The notes under the pieces: model-generated
Told to the model about the DNA's origin: nothing
Databases searched by the model: none
Seen by the model: only the letters and a program-made list of their open reading frames with translations
Position numbers and translations under genes: made by a program
DNA from: Planococcus citreus
GTDB taxonomy: Bacteria; Bacillota; Bacilli; Bacillales_A; Planococcaceae
Direction: 5' to 3'
DNA: 64,000 bases
Assembly: GCF_003664125.1 (NCBI RefSeq)
Contig: NZ_RCCP01000001.1
Coordinates: 1,054,001 to 1,118,000, forward strand
Shown here: positions 16,934 to 25,973 of the stretch, one piece after another
Position numbering within the stretch: position 1 is the first letter of the stretch
Layout of the letters: each line of letters opens with the position of its first letter

Positions 16934-17139
16934 TCGCCAGCACTCCTTCCATTTAACAAAGCCAATCCGTGACGAATTGGCTAATTCAGCTGTTTTTATC
17001 GTTAGAACCCTTTGTAATCGGGACAAATTGGTTGTTTTCCTCAATTTTCAATCGAATCATGCCTATTCTCTCACGAGAGGGTCAAAAAGGATAGTATGAT
17101 TTCTGTGCTAAAATTCCCGTATTATATTTTTGTAAAGTG

Positions 17140-17168
17140 GTGACGAAAGACCTTTTCTTCTTTATAAT
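17140..17168 (+). promoter_or_regulatory. Sigma-A promoter of the PAS-GGDEF-EAL gene
   Basis: GTGACG at 17140-17145 and TATAAT at 17163-17168 are separated by 17 bases, 32 bases upstream of the start codon. Confidence 0.6.
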
Positions 17169-17200
17169 GAAAGTACAAAACGGTTAAGGAGCGTCAGTTA

Positions 17201-19207
17201 ATGAGTGAAAAGCAGGATTTTTTGGCACAAACCCTAGCATATAACCATATTCCCTTCCCCATCATCATTTTCGATCAAGAAGGACTCATCACTTGGTTCA
17301 ACGGGCATGCCGAACGCATCTTTCAACTAAATACAGAAACTGCTAAAGGCCAGCCCTTTTCCTATATGAATCCAGAACAAGCCGCACTCCACAAGCAGCC
17401 TTGGGAAATGCTGTTGGAAAGCACAAACCCGGTCCGGTTTGAGAATATGGAAATCGGCCTTGGCAGTGGCGGGCAAAATTACTCTACGGTTGTCACGAAA
17501 GCGTTCACATCGCATGGCGAGCGTTTCCTTCTGACCATCTATGAAATCGATGATAGCGTAAGCGCTGGCTCAGCTGCAAGGGAACTAAGCCACCTTCGCC
17601 ACGGTCTGGATGATTCGTTCATGATGACTTATTTCGACCAGGAGTTCCTGGTCACTTACGCGAACCCCCATTTCCTCAAGCTCAGCAAATGGACCCCGAA
17701 ACGCGTACTCGGCAAACCTGTCTGGCAGATGTTCCATGACAGCGAAGAAGACCTCGAGTTTGTTGATTCGATCCTGGAAAGCTTGAAAGATGGACATGTA
17801 TGGAACGGCGAAGCGAAAAAAGCGACAAAAGACGGTGAAACTTATTGGGTCGACTTGACGGCGATTCCCATGCAATTATCAGAGGAGGATGCATATTACA
17901 TCTTCCTTGAAAAAGACATTACGGAAACAAAGCATGCCCAAAAGCACCTCGAGGAAATTGCTTTTATCGACCCGATTACAGGGCTTGAAAACCGCCACCG
18001 CCTTGAGCAGGCCGTCGCGGAACACATCAAGGAAGGCCGCCATTTCTCTTTCCTGTTCCTCGACATCGACCGCTTTTACACCTTGCGTGATGTATCGGAT
18101 ACGGATACGGAAAATGAATTGCTCATCGAATTCACGAAACGCTTGCGCATGTATTTCTCCGATTCATTGATTACACGCGCAGGGCTTCATGAATTCGCGT
18201 TGATCACGCCATTGCCGAACTGGTTCATCGAAGGCTTCCTGCCTTATTTGCAGCAGCACCCAATCTATATCGGCGGCACGGCAGTTCCCTTGACCGTCAG
18301 CGGCGCCATCACGAAATATCCGGAAGACCAGCAAAGCTTCGTCCACTTGATCAAAGCTTCCTATGCGACGATCAAGAAAGTCAAGGACCGCGGCGGCAGC
18401 GCCATTTCGACGTTGACGGCAGACGACCACGAACGCCTGAACCGTAAAGCACTTATTGAAAAACGCCTTGTCCATGCTTTGGACCGGAAAAACCTCCAAT
18501 TGCTGTATCAGCCGCAAGTCAATCTCTCGACCGGCAATGTCGAAAGCGTGGAAGCACTCGTCCGCTGGAATGACGATGAAATCGGTGTTGTGACGCCCGA
18601 TGAACTCATTCCGATTGCGGAAGAGAATGGCATGATCCATGAAATCGGCAGTTTCGTATTGGAGACCGCCTGTGCACAGCTGAAGGATTGGAAAGCGAAA
18701 GGCATTAATTTGCGCATCAGCATCAACTCCTCCATCCGCGAATTCCGCGACAAGGATATGGCGAGCATGCTGATCGAGCAAATGAAAGCGAATAATTGCG
18801 ATCCACATTCCCTTATGATCGAGATCACTGAAAAGTTCGCGCTTGAAGCGGAAGCCGAACGTCCGATCATGCTGCAAATGAACCGCCTGAACCAGCAAGG
18901 CGTGCAATTTGCACTCGATGACTTCGGGACAGGCTATGCGTCTTTCCGCTATATGCTGTTATTGCCGATTTCTTCTTTGAAGATTGACCGGACTATCATC
19001 CAGTCGATTACGAAGCAGGAAAAAATGCAGAAAATGATTAACGGCATGATCCAGTTCGGCAAATCACTTGATTTCCAAGTGATCGCTGAGGGTGTCGAAA
19101 CGAACGAACAGCTGGAATTGCTTCGGGTGATGGATTGCAATAGCATCCAAGGCTATATCATCAGCCACCCGATGAACGCCCAGGAACTCGAAAAATGGTT
19201 AAAATAA
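17201..19207 (+). CDS. PAS-PAS-GGDEF-EAL cyclic-di-GMP phosphodiesterase
   Basis: 668-aa cytosolic signalling protein without membrane segments. Two PAS sensor domains (about 15-115 and 130-245) precede a GGDEF domain (about 255-400) and an EAL domain (about 415-668). The GGDEF signature is lost: AGLHEFALI stands in its place, so diguanylate cyclase activity is unlikely. The EAL domain keeps the catalytic EALVRW, the metal-binding DDFGTGYASF and AEGVETNEQL, so hydrolysis of cyclic-di-GMP is likely, with the GGDEF part acting as a regulatory GTP-binding module. RBS TAAGGAG. A single-gene unit with its own promoter and terminator. Confidence 0.9.
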   Translation: MSEKQDFLAQTLAYNHIPFPIIIFDQEGLITWFNGHAERIFQLNTETAKGQPFSYMNPEQAALHKQPWEMLLESTNPVRFENMEIGLGSGGQNYSTVVTKAFTSHGERFLLTIYEIDDSVSAGSAARELSHLRHGLDDSFMMTYFDQEFLVTYANPHFLKLSKWTPKRVLGKPVWQMFHDSEEDLEFVDSILESLKDGHVWNGEAKKATKDGETYWVDLTAIPMQLSEEDAYYIFLEKDITETKHAQKHLEEIAFIDPITGLENRHRLEQAVAEHIKEGRHFSFLFLDIDRFYTLRDVSDTDTENELLIEFTKRLRMYFSDSLITRAGLHEFALITPLPNWFIEGFLPYLQQHPIYIGGTAVPLTVSGAITKYPEDQQSFVHLIKASYATIKKVKDRGGSAISTLTADDHERLNRKALIEKRLVHALDRKNLQLLYQPQVNLSTGNVESVEALVRWNDDEIGVVTPDELIPIAEENGMIHEIGSFVLETACAQLKDWKAKGINLRISINSSIREFRDKDMASMLIEQMKANNCDPHSLMIEITEKFALEAEAERPIMLQMNRLNQQGVQFALDDFGTGYASFRYMLLLPISSLKIDRTIIQSITKQEKMQKMINGMIQFGKSLDFQVIAEGVETNEQLELLRVMDCNSIQGYIISHPMNAQELEKWLK

Positions 19208-19215
19208 TCTCTCTC

Positions 19216-19253
19216 CCCCAGACTGCGGAAATTCCGTGGTCTGGGTTTTTTTG
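19216..19253 (+). terminator. Terminator after the EAL gene
   Basis: The stem CCCAGACTGCGGA / TCCGTGGTCTGGG with loop AAT is followed by seven T. Confidence 0.85.
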
Positions 19254-19319
19254 TTTTGGTAGGATTGAAAACTTAGTATAGGAATTTTAAATTATTGGAG
19301 TTCGCATCATACGGATATT

Positions 19320-19582
19320 CGCTGCCTCGCTTTGGGTTGGCCTTTGGCTACAATGAATTGGCGAAAGTAAATTGAGCCAATTCATCTGCGATGCTTGAGC
19401 GTAGCGAAAGTTGAGCAAGCCGGTTCATACGAATATTGGGTGCAGCCTTTCTCCTACTGCGTTGGCTCACCCGTGGCGCTAGGCAGCTATTACATTTCAC
19501 AGATTGTGTGGTGTTTACAGGAATCTGCTTTTTTACAAGTTGCTGGCTAGTGGGGGAATCGCTTCCCGGGGTTCGTGTCGGA
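19320..19582 (+). repeat. Structured dispersed repeat, copy C (expanded)
   Basis: Same element as copies A, B and D. Outer stem GCTGCC with GGCAGC, where A has GCCGCC with GGCGGC: a base-pair-preserving change. The variable hairpin region is enlarged by about 90 bases and contains two stems of its own (GAATTGGC with GCCAATTC; GCTTG with CAAGC) before the conserved GGCTCACCC block. It ends with TAGTGGGGGAATCGCTTCCC and GGGGTTCGTGTCGGA. A block TTGGAGTTCGCATCA just before it also precedes copy D. Confidence 0.8.
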
Positions 19583-19625
19583 CAGTGGATATTTAGAAAT
19601 TTGGAGTTCGCATCACACGGATATT

Positions 19626-19807
19626 CGCTGCCTCGCTTTGGGTTGGCCTTTAGCCACAAGACAGGAAGAACGCCTGTCTTGCGGCGTCGGCTCACCCTGT
19701 GCGCCCGGCAGCTTATACATTTCACTGATTGTAGGGCGTTTACATAAATTCCATTTTTTAGAAGTTGCCGGCTAGTGGGGGAATCGCTTCCCGGGGTTCG
19801 TGTCGGA
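19626..19807 (+). repeat. Structured dispersed repeat, copy D
   Basis: The cleanest copy. CAAGACAGG 19657-19665 pairs perfectly with CCTGTCTTG 19673-19681, where A has CAATAAG with CTTATTG. The outer stem GCTGCC 19627-19632 pairs with GGCAGC 19707-19712. The 3' block TAGTGGGGGAATCGCTTCCC and the flank GGGGTTCGTGTCGGA match copy C. No protein-coding signal was found in either strand of this region. Confidence 0.8.
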
Positions 19808-19833
19808 TTGAGGCGCTCTTGTTAGATCCTGAA

Positions 19834-19870
19834 CAAAAAACAGGCCGCCCACAAATGAGGCTGCCTGTTC
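19834..19870 (-). terminator. Terminator after the exporter pair
   Basis: The arms AACAGGCAGCC and GGCGGCCTGTT are followed by TTTTT on the minus strand. Confidence 0.75.
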
Positions 19871-19878
19871 GTTATTGA

Positions 19879-20346
19879 TTATTCTTGTGTAAAGCCCATT
19901 TTTTTCTGAGTGCGCCGTGCTTGATACTTGAAATACAATTGCATGAGCACTTCCGCGAACACCAGCCCCATGGCAATGGCGCCTGAAATCATCAGTGCTT
20001 GCACAGCGAAATCGACCGCTTCCATGTAATCATTCTCCACGATATTGCGCATCGCATTGTATGCCCGGCTTCCGGGAACGAGCGGTATGATGCCGGCGAC
20101 ACTGAAAATGATCATCGGCATTTTAAAGATTTTCGCCAAGATGTGTGCAACGATGGCAACAATAAAGGCACCGGCGAAGGTTGCTTGAATCGGGTCATCG
20201 AACATCAGGAAATAACTCCTGTAAAAAAGCCAGCCGCTCATCCCGACAAGGCCACAACTGATCAGTGTCTTTTTGGGGATGTTGAAAATGATGCCGAATG
20301 CACCGGCTGCCAAAAAACTTAGAAATGCCTCCAAAGGCCAGTTCAT
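19879..20346 (-). CDS. Threonine/serine exporter, small subunit (YjjB-like)
   Basis: 155-aa membrane protein of the ThrE_2 (DUF3815) type with four to five helices. PLVPGSRAYNAMRNI is the characteristic motif. It corresponds to the C-terminal half of the one-piece ThrE exporter; in enterics the equivalent YjjB works with YjjP to export small acids or amino acids. It begins 12 bases after the stop of the partner gene, so the two are cotranscribed. Substrate inferred from the family only. Confidence 0.82.
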   Translation of the reverse strand: MNWPLEAFLSFLAAGAFGIIFNIPKKTLISCGLVGMSGWLFYRSYFLMFDDPIQATFAGAFIVAIVAHILAKIFKMPMIIFSVAGIIPLVPGSRAYNAMRNIVENDYMEAVDFAVQALMISGAIAMGLVFAEVLMQLYFKYQARRTQKKMGFTQE

Positions 20347-20358
20347 TCGATCTCCTCC

Positions 20359-21114
20359 TTAAAATGACAATACGATGGCGATGCCGGCCCCGATAGCGAA
20401 TGCTGTCAGAAAAGCTTCCGCGCCCATCGATAGCCCTGATACAAAATGACCAGCCATCATGTCACGTACTGCGTTGGTGATCAGCAAGCCAGGCACAAGC
20501 GGCATGACCGAACCGATGATGATCGTATCAGGATCGTTCCCGAATCCGCTGTATACAACGAGTACTGCTAAAGTACCGATGGCGACCGCTCCAATGAATT
20601 CCGCGAAAAACTTGACCCTCGTTTTCACGAGTACCATTTCCACAATATAAAAGCCGATTCCCCCGATGAGAAAAGCGAACGGAATGTCCGCCCAGCCGCC
20701 GCCCATCAAAATTAGGAAACAGGCACTGGCAACTGCAGCTGCGAGTACTTGCAGCCACAAAGGGAACAAATAATGGTTTTTTTCGATTTCCGTCATTTCT
20801 TCATACGCCTGCTGCAAAGTCAGTTGGCCTGCAACGAGGCGTCTCGATACCGCATTGACGCGCGCCACCCGTTCAAGGTCGGTACGGCGCCCATGGATGC
20901 GCACAAAACGCGTCGGCAAATCATTACTCGGGGAAAACATGATGCCCGCTGGAGTCACAAAGCAATGGGAATCCATCATATTTTGCGAAACCGCCATCCG
21001 GATCATCGTATCTTCCACCCGGTAGGTCTCCGCGCCGCTTTCCATCATGACTTTTCCAGCCAATAGAAAACAATCCAGCGCAAGTTCTCTTCTGACTTCC
21101 GATATTTCGGCCAT
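20359..21114 (-). CDS. Threonine/serine exporter, large subunit (YjjP-like)
   Basis: 251-aa protein of the ThrE (DUF1212) family. The N-terminal soluble part has the conserved GAETYRVEDTM segment and FVTPAGIMFS. Five helices follow from about residue 115, with the motif PLVPGLLITNAVRDMMAG near the C-terminus, parallel to PLVPGSRAYNAMR in the small subunit. The ATG at 21114 follows GGGGGGAGA; the longer frame has a lysine-rich start without an RBS. Confidence 0.82.
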   Translation of the reverse strand: MAEISEVRRELALDCFLLAGKVMMESGAETYRVEDTMIRMAVSQNMMDSHCFVTPAGIMFSPSNDLPTRFVRIHGRRTDLERVARVNAVSRRLVAGQLTLQQAYEEMTEIEKNHYLFPLWLQVLAAAVASACFLILMGGGWADIPFAFLIGGIGFYIVEMVLVKTRVKFFAEFIGAVAIGTLAVLVVYSGFGNDPDTIIIGSVMPLVPGLLITNAVRDMMAGHFVSGLSMGAEAFLTAFAIGAGIAIVLSF

Positions 21115-21164
21115 CTGGTCTCCCCCCTTTTTCTTCTGTACCATCATACCGCAGGCAAGGCAAA

Positions 21165-21193
21165 ATTAAAACGCTCCGGTTACCGGAGCGTTT
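21165..21193 (-). terminator. Terminator after the alcohol dehydrogenase gene
   Basis: The hairpin ACGCTCCGG-TAA-CCGGAGCGT is followed by a T-run on the minus strand. Confidence 0.8.
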
Positions 21194-21205
21194 CATCGGC
21201 ATATT

Positions 21206-22345
21206 TTATGGCTTCAAAATGACTTTGGTACACTCGTCTTCATGGTCGTTGAAAATCCGGTAAGCTTCACTCGCTTGTTCGAGCGGCACGATGTGGGAAA
21301 TGATCTCGCGCGGGTCGAACTCGCCTTTTTCGATTTTATCGAGGAGCATCGGCATCAAATGAATGACCGGCGCTTGCCCCATCTTCATCGTTACGTTGCG
21401 CTCGAACAAATTGCCGAGCGGGAATTGGTTATACGTCAATCCGTAGACGCCTGTCAATTGGATGGTACCGAATTTGCTGACGGCATCCTTCGCGATATCG
21501 ATTGCGCTAAGCGTCCCGCCTTGCAGCATCAGCTTTTGCTGGACGGCTTCGGCAGTCGATTTCTTGCCGTCCATCCCCACACAATCGATGACGACACGCG
21601 CGCCGCCTTTTGTGATTTCATGGATCAGCGCTCCGGTGTTATCATGCTGGCTGAAGTCTACGATCTCGACATTATTCATCTTTTTCGCTTTTTCCATCCG
21701 ATACGGCAATTCATCTACCGCAATAACCCGTGCCGCCCCTTTCATCCAGGCGAACTTTTGGGTCATGAGCCCGATTGGCCCACAACCAAGAACGACGACC
21801 GTGTCGCCTTCTTTGACGCCTGCGTTCTCGACACTCCACCAGGCTGTCGGCAGTACGTCTGACAGGAATAGGACCTGCTCGTCTTCAAGTTCTGAGGATT
21901 CCGGAATGACCAGTGGCATGAAATTAGCATAAGGCACGCGCAAATATTCAGCCTGCCCTCCTGAATAATCGCCATAGCGTTCTGTCAAACCGAAATAGGC
22001 GCCTGTATCAAAATGGGGATTGCCGTTTGAATTGTCGCATTGGCTTTCCATTTCATTTGAGCAATAGAAGCAATGGCCACAACTTATATTAAACGGAAGC
22101 ACGATACGGTCGCCTTTCTTCACTTTGGTGACATCCGGCCCTGCTTCTTCTACGATTCCCATCGGTTCATGGCCGATGACGGTATTCTTGGTGGTCGGCA
22201 ATGCCCCTTGATAAATGTGTAAATCTGTCCCGCAAATGGCGGTGGAAGTTATTTTCACGATGATGTCATCACGTTTTTGGAGTTCCGGGTCTTTGACTTC
22301 TTTGACTTGCATGTCTTTGGTTCCTTGAAACGTTACTGCCTTCAT
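21206..22345 (-). CDS. Zinc-dependent alcohol dehydrogenase (FDH-like)
   Basis: 379-aa medium-chain dehydrogenase. Catalytic zinc ligands lie in ICGTDLH and GHEPMG, and structural zinc cysteines in SCGHCFYCSNEMESQC. The Rossmann glycine motif is VVLGCGPIGLMTQ. The long loop after the zinc lobe and overall length place it near the glutathione-independent formaldehyde dehydrogenase-like group, but many members oxidise other alcohols or sugars. RBS GGGAGGG lies 8 bases before the ATG. It stands alone between two terminators. Confidence 0.85.
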   Translation of the reverse strand: MKAVTFQGTKDMQVKEVKDPELQKRDDIIVKITSTAICGTDLHIYQGALPTTKNTVIGHEPMGIVEEAGPDVTKVKKGDRIVLPFNISCGHCFYCSNEMESQCDNSNGNPHFDTGAYFGLTERYGDYSGGQAEYLRVPYANFMPLVIPESSELEDEQVLFLSDVLPTAWWSVENAGVKEGDTVVVLGCGPIGLMTQKFAWMKGAARVIAVDELPYRMEKAKKMNNVEIVDFSQHDNTGALIHEITKGGARVVIDCVGMDGKKSTAEAVQQKLMLQGGTLSAIDIAKDAVSKFGTIQLTGVYGLTYNQFPLGNLFERNVTMKMGQAPVIHLMPMLLDKIEKGEFDPREIISHIVPLEQASEAYRIFNDHEDECTKVILKP

Positions 22346-22450
22346 GTTTTTCCCTCCCGTTTATTGGTGTCAGAATATTTCTGTTATTCCCGTTTTCTGT
22401 CAGCGCAAACGTCTAATTTCCAAGCTTATTCCATCTTATAAATAACAAAT

Positions 22451-22478
22451 AGCGGATCTCCTCGAAGAGATCCGCTTA
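22451..22478 (-). terminator. Terminator after the beta-propeller gene
   Basis: The stem AGCGGATCTC / GAGATCCGCT is followed by a weak T-rich tail on the minus strand. Confidence 0.75.
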
Positions 22479-22490
22479 CAGAAACCATAT

Positions 22491-24638
22491 TTATTGAAGA
22501 GGCAAGGTGCCGAGTGGTTCGAAATCAGACAAGCGATAGCTTCTGACTTCTGTATTCGCCACTGCATATAAGGCGTCTTTTGCATAAGCCAGGCGCTGGA
22601 CTGATGTATTCCAGTCTTCATAGGGCTGGCTAGAAGGTTGGGTCAAGTCGGCCGATAGCTCGATGCCTTCCGGCGTAATCGAATAAATCAAAGCTCCTTC
22701 TGCCTGAAATTCAATATACTCTGTGCCATCTCCTGTATAGATCGATATCGGGAAACCGAACAAGCTTTGTGCTTCATGACGGAATAAAGCTTTGTGATCG
22801 TATTGCAGGGCAGAATAAGTTCCAGGCCCGCCGATGATTTCTGTATCGGTTTCCTTGGGGTCGCCCATGTCGCTGACATCGAACAGCGAGATTTTCATCC
22901 CGCCTGTCACGATGCGAGGCTCGCCGCCCCCTTTGACTGGCTCGATTTTTGTATCGTAGCCAAACCCGATCAGATGCTGGTCGTCGAGTGGATGTAAATA
23001 ATTAGAAAATCCAGGAATTTTTAATTCCCCCAACACTTCTGGAGCGGCAGGATCTGAAACGTCGATCGCAAACAGTGGATCGGTCTCACGGAAAGTCACC
23101 ATATAGGCTTTGCTGCCGATAAAGCGGACCGAGTAGATGCGTTCGCTCGGTGCCAAGTTTTCCACTGAACCGACTTGTTCCAATTGTTCGTTCAAAATGA
23201 ACAGATGGTTTTTCGGTTCGGAAGCCGGTGCCCAGGCAACGCCTTCTGTTGTCGCCAGACGGAAATGTCCTTCGAATTCATCCATCGAAAACTGGTTCAA
23301 CAGGGATCCTTGCACGCGGGCCGAAGCGATAAATTCTACTGAGATGCCATCCAAGCTGAATTTGAAGATTTCTGTATCCGCTTGTTGCGGCACCCAAAGC
23401 GCCGTATCTTCGAACTCCCCTTCAGCCGTCTCAAACGCAGAAGCCGTCAAATAGAGATGCTGTTCGTTCATATACATCTGTTCATTGCCTCCCAAAAAGC
23501 CTTTTGTGGAAATTTCATTGGACTCTGGGGCTTCTAAGCTGATGGAGGTGATGACGCTATAGCTCCCTTCCATCGTTCCTGGCAGGATGGTCAAATCTTC
23601 ATAAGGCAAGGGTTCAAGCTCTCCGCCTTGCGCGGAATCGAATAGTCTTGGCCGCAGTTCGACATCCGGCTGCTCTTCCAATATCCAGTAATTCGGAAAC
23701 ACATTGCTGACGTAATGCAAGATGCCGTTCGATAGCCGCGCATTATTGAATGTGCCTTCATTGCCGAATTCGCGAATCAGCTCCGGGTTCTCGGGTGAAG
23801 TTACGTCATAGAGAGAAACCGCTGTGAGGCCCGAATAAGGCATAAAGCTCTCCATTTCCGCATCTCCCTCCGTTTCCATGAGCGAAAAGCGGCTTGATAT
23901 GACAATAAGCGTATCGCCGAATAAAAACAATTCCTCCGGATACGTTTCTCCGTCCAACTTCAAGACTGCTGCAAGCTCCATGTTTTCGGGATCCCTAATA
24001 TCGGAAATCATCACACTCGACTCACTGATGGAATATAAATAATCGCCGTCCGTTTGCACTATATCCCCTTCATCGATGCCTTCAACCTGGTTATTTGTCG
24101 ACGAATGGTCGCCCCCTCCCATTCCGCCAGACTCGCCTGACGCGCTTTCCTCAGCGTTATCTACCCCTTCTCCGAAGCCGCGATAAAAGGGATTGTCTTT
24201 TTGGAGATTCAACAATCGCGTAAAATACGTACGCAGTTCCTCTTCGCCAGCCAGATTCTGGACTTCATCTTGTATCGTGAACTCAATCTGATTTGCCGAA
24301 AGGCTTTTTAAGAAACTGCTCGTTAGGGCCGATTTGGTAACATGAAGCGTATAGTCTCCGCTAGCGATGTCCGGAATTTCAAGCGTCCGTCCGCCATTCG
24401 CCAGTTGCATATCGAGATCGAGCTTTTGGCCACCTGCGTCCGTCAGGTAAACAGCGCCTTTTTCAATCGCATCCGCATCGAGCGGCGCCGAAAAATTGGC
24501 CCGCCAGCCGGATTCTGAAAGGGCTGTGGAGGATCCGCTGATGGCTACATTCTCCGTCAGCATAACAAAAGCTATACCTGAAAACACCAAAAGAATCGCT
24601 GCTATCCACCATGCTCTGCTCCATTTCACGAACACCAC
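22491..24638 (-). CDS. Membrane-anchored beta-propeller protein
   Basis: 715-aa protein with an N-terminal signal anchor (about residues 8-28) and an extracellular part. Residues about 35-115 look like an SbsA-type Ig-like (Big_5) domain (SGWRANFSAPLDADAIEKGA). The large C-terminal region matches the secreted beta-propeller family COG4880/PF09826: NNQVEGIDEGDIVQTDGDYL is its signature, and ISDIRDPENM, YDVTSPENPE and IDVSDPAAPE mark repeated blades. A low-complexity Gly/Ser stretch precedes the propeller. GTG start; two other in-frame GTG codons nearby are alternatives. Function is unknown; a binding scaffold at the cell surface is inferred. It lies 62 bases downstream of alaX and may be cotranscribed. 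Confidence 0.78.
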   Translation of the reverse strand: MVFVKWSRAWWIAAILLVFSGIAFVMLTENVAISGSSTALSESGWRANFSAPLDADAIEKGAVYLTDAGGQKLDLDMQLANGGRTLEIPDIASGDYTLHVTKSALTSSFLKSLSANQIEFTIQDEVQNLAGEEELRTYFTRLLNLQKDNPFYRGFGEGVDNAEESASGESGGMGGGDHSSTNNQVEGIDEGDIVQTDGDYLYSISESSVMISDIRDPENMELAAVLKLDGETYPEELFLFGDTLIVISSRFSLMETEGDAEMESFMPYSGLTAVSLYDVTSPENPELIREFGNEGTFNNARLSNGILHYVSNVFPNYWILEEQPDVELRPRLFDSAQGGELEPLPYEDLTILPGTMEGSYSVITSISLEAPESNEISTKGFLGGNEQMYMNEQHLYLTASAFETAEGEFEDTALWVPQQADTEIFKFSLDGISVEFIASARVQGSLLNQFSMDEFEGHFRLATTEGVAWAPASEPKNHLFILNEQLEQVGSVENLAPSERIYSVRFIGSKAYMVTFRETDPLFAIDVSDPAAPEVLGELKIPGFSNYLHPLDDQHLIGFGYDTKIEPVKGGGEPRIVTGGMKISLFDVSDMGDPKETDTEIIGGPGTYSALQYDHKALFRHEAQSLFGFPISIYTGDGTEYIEFQAEGALIYSITPEGIELSADLTQPSSQPYEDWNTSVQRLAYAKDALYAVANTEVRSYRLSDFEPLGTLPLQ

Positions 24639-24700
24639 GACCTTTCCCGTGCCATTTACCCATTAGACCCTTTACATCTCCAAAAGGTTACAGCTTGCGT

Positions 24701-25879
24701 TCAGCCGTTTGCATGAATTTCGTTGAAAATTTCCTGGAAGCGTTCGAACGGTTCTTCTGTATGGCCGCCGCCTTGCGCAAGTGCAGCGGTTCCGCCTCCC
24801 TTGCCATCTGTTTCTTGAAGCAAGCGTTTCAAAGTCTCTCTCATATCGGCGGAAGCTTCATTGCCGCGGGCGCATACCAATCGGATGCTGCCTTCTTCTT
24901 GTGCTGCAAATAACAGGCAGACGGACGGGTATTCTTCAGTAGCCAAACGCGCCAGCTGCTGCAATTCCTTGACGGGCCGGTCGCCGAAGTTCCGGATCGC
25001 GACGCCCCCTTCCGGCGTTAACGCTTTTGCCTCTGAAAGCAGCAGTTGTTTTTTCAACTCCACGATTTCCTTGTCGGCTGCAATTTTCTCTGATAATAAA
25101 GCATCTGCCGCTTGTACCAGTTCAGCGAGCGGGGCATTCAGTTTCCCAATTAATGCATCTCTCGTGTCGCTCAATTTACCGAAATGTTCGAGCGCTCGCT
25201 CTCCACATAGAAAATAGAGCCGCGTGCCGCCTTTGGCTTTTTCTGTCCCGAGAATTTTCAACAGCCCGATTCCCGCGGTATTGTCCGGATGCGTACCGCC
25301 GCACGCATTCAAATCGATGCTATCTATTTCCACCAGGCGGATGTCTCCCGTGACAGCGGGGGGCTTCCGAAGGTTCAATTGCTCAAGCTGACTTTCATGT
25401 ACGAAACGCGTGCGGATTGGCAAATGGCTTTGGATAATTCGGTTAGCTTCAAGTTCCACTTGCTGCAATGTTTCCCGGTCGATGGATGCTTTATGCAAAT
25501 CGATCGACACCCGCTCCTGCCCGAGATGGAAGCTGGTGGTCCGGTAACCATAATGGTCTTCCAGTAAAGCGCTCAAAAGATGCTGGCCGGCATGCTGCTG
25601 CATATGGTCCCATCTTCTTTGCCAATTTAGCTTCGCTTGGTATTCGCCGGGCTCCAGCTGCCGATCCAGGTAATGGCGGATTTCTCCGTCCTGATTTTGC
25701 ACATCTTGCACTGTGGCTGCCCCAATCATTCCGTGGTCTGCCGGCTGCCCGCCCCCTTCTGGATAAAAGCAAGTCTGGTCGAGTACTGCATACTGGCCAC
25801 TTTCATCTATTGCCGATTCGGCCACGTGAACTATTATTTCCTTTAAATATGGATCGTCGTAATATAATTTTTTCGTCAT
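24701..25879 (-). CDS. Alanyl-tRNA editing protein AlaX (long form)
   Basis: 392-aa stand-alone editing enzyme that removes serine or glycine wrongly attached to tRNA-Ala. The zinc-binding editing motifs are complete: HAGQHLLSALL (HxxxH) and CGGTHPDNTAGIG (CxxxH). The N-terminal beta-barrel (CFYPEGGGQPADHG) and the C-terminal coiled-coil plus DHHA1-like domain ending GGGTAALAQGGG make it the long AlaX-L type. RBS AAAGGAG lies 5 bases before the ATG. Confidence 0.9.
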   Translation of the reverse strand: MTKKLYYDDPYLKEIIVHVAESAIDESGQYAVLDQTCFYPEGGGQPADHGMIGAATVQDVQNQDGEIRHYLDRQLEPGEYQAKLNWQRRWDHMQQHAGQHLLSALLEDHYGYRTTSFHLGQERVSIDLHKASIDRETLQQVELEANRIIQSHLPIRTRFVHESQLEQLNLRKPPAVTGDIRLVEIDSIDLNACGGTHPDNTAGIGLLKILGTEKAKGGTRLYFLCGERALEHFGKLSDTRDALIGKLNAPLAELVQAADALLSEKIAADKEIVELKKQLLLSEAKALTPEGGVAIRNFGDRPVKELQQLARLATEEYPSVCLLFAAQEEGSIRLVCARGNEASADMRETLKRLLQETDGKGGGTAALAQGGGHTEEPFERFQEIFNEIHANG

Positions 25880-25973
25880 ATGAGCACTCCTTTTTACGGA
25901 ATTCCGCTGATGCGTTTACTGGCCCTCCATAAGTGGAATGGTTGAATAACGATGAAGAATGGAGGACTTACGC

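Noticed and set aside
16960..16985. T-box-like leader before the EamA gene
   Set aside because: A hairpin AGCCAAT/ATTGGCT is present, but no T-box sequence or terminator/antiterminator pair follows.
18164..18907. 247-aa antisense frame in the EAL gene
   Set aside because: Shadow of a well-supported gene with intact catalytic motifs.
19348..19775. Overlapping frames on both strands in repeat copies C and D
   Set aside because: The same reasons as for copies A and B; composition follows the hairpins rather than codon use.
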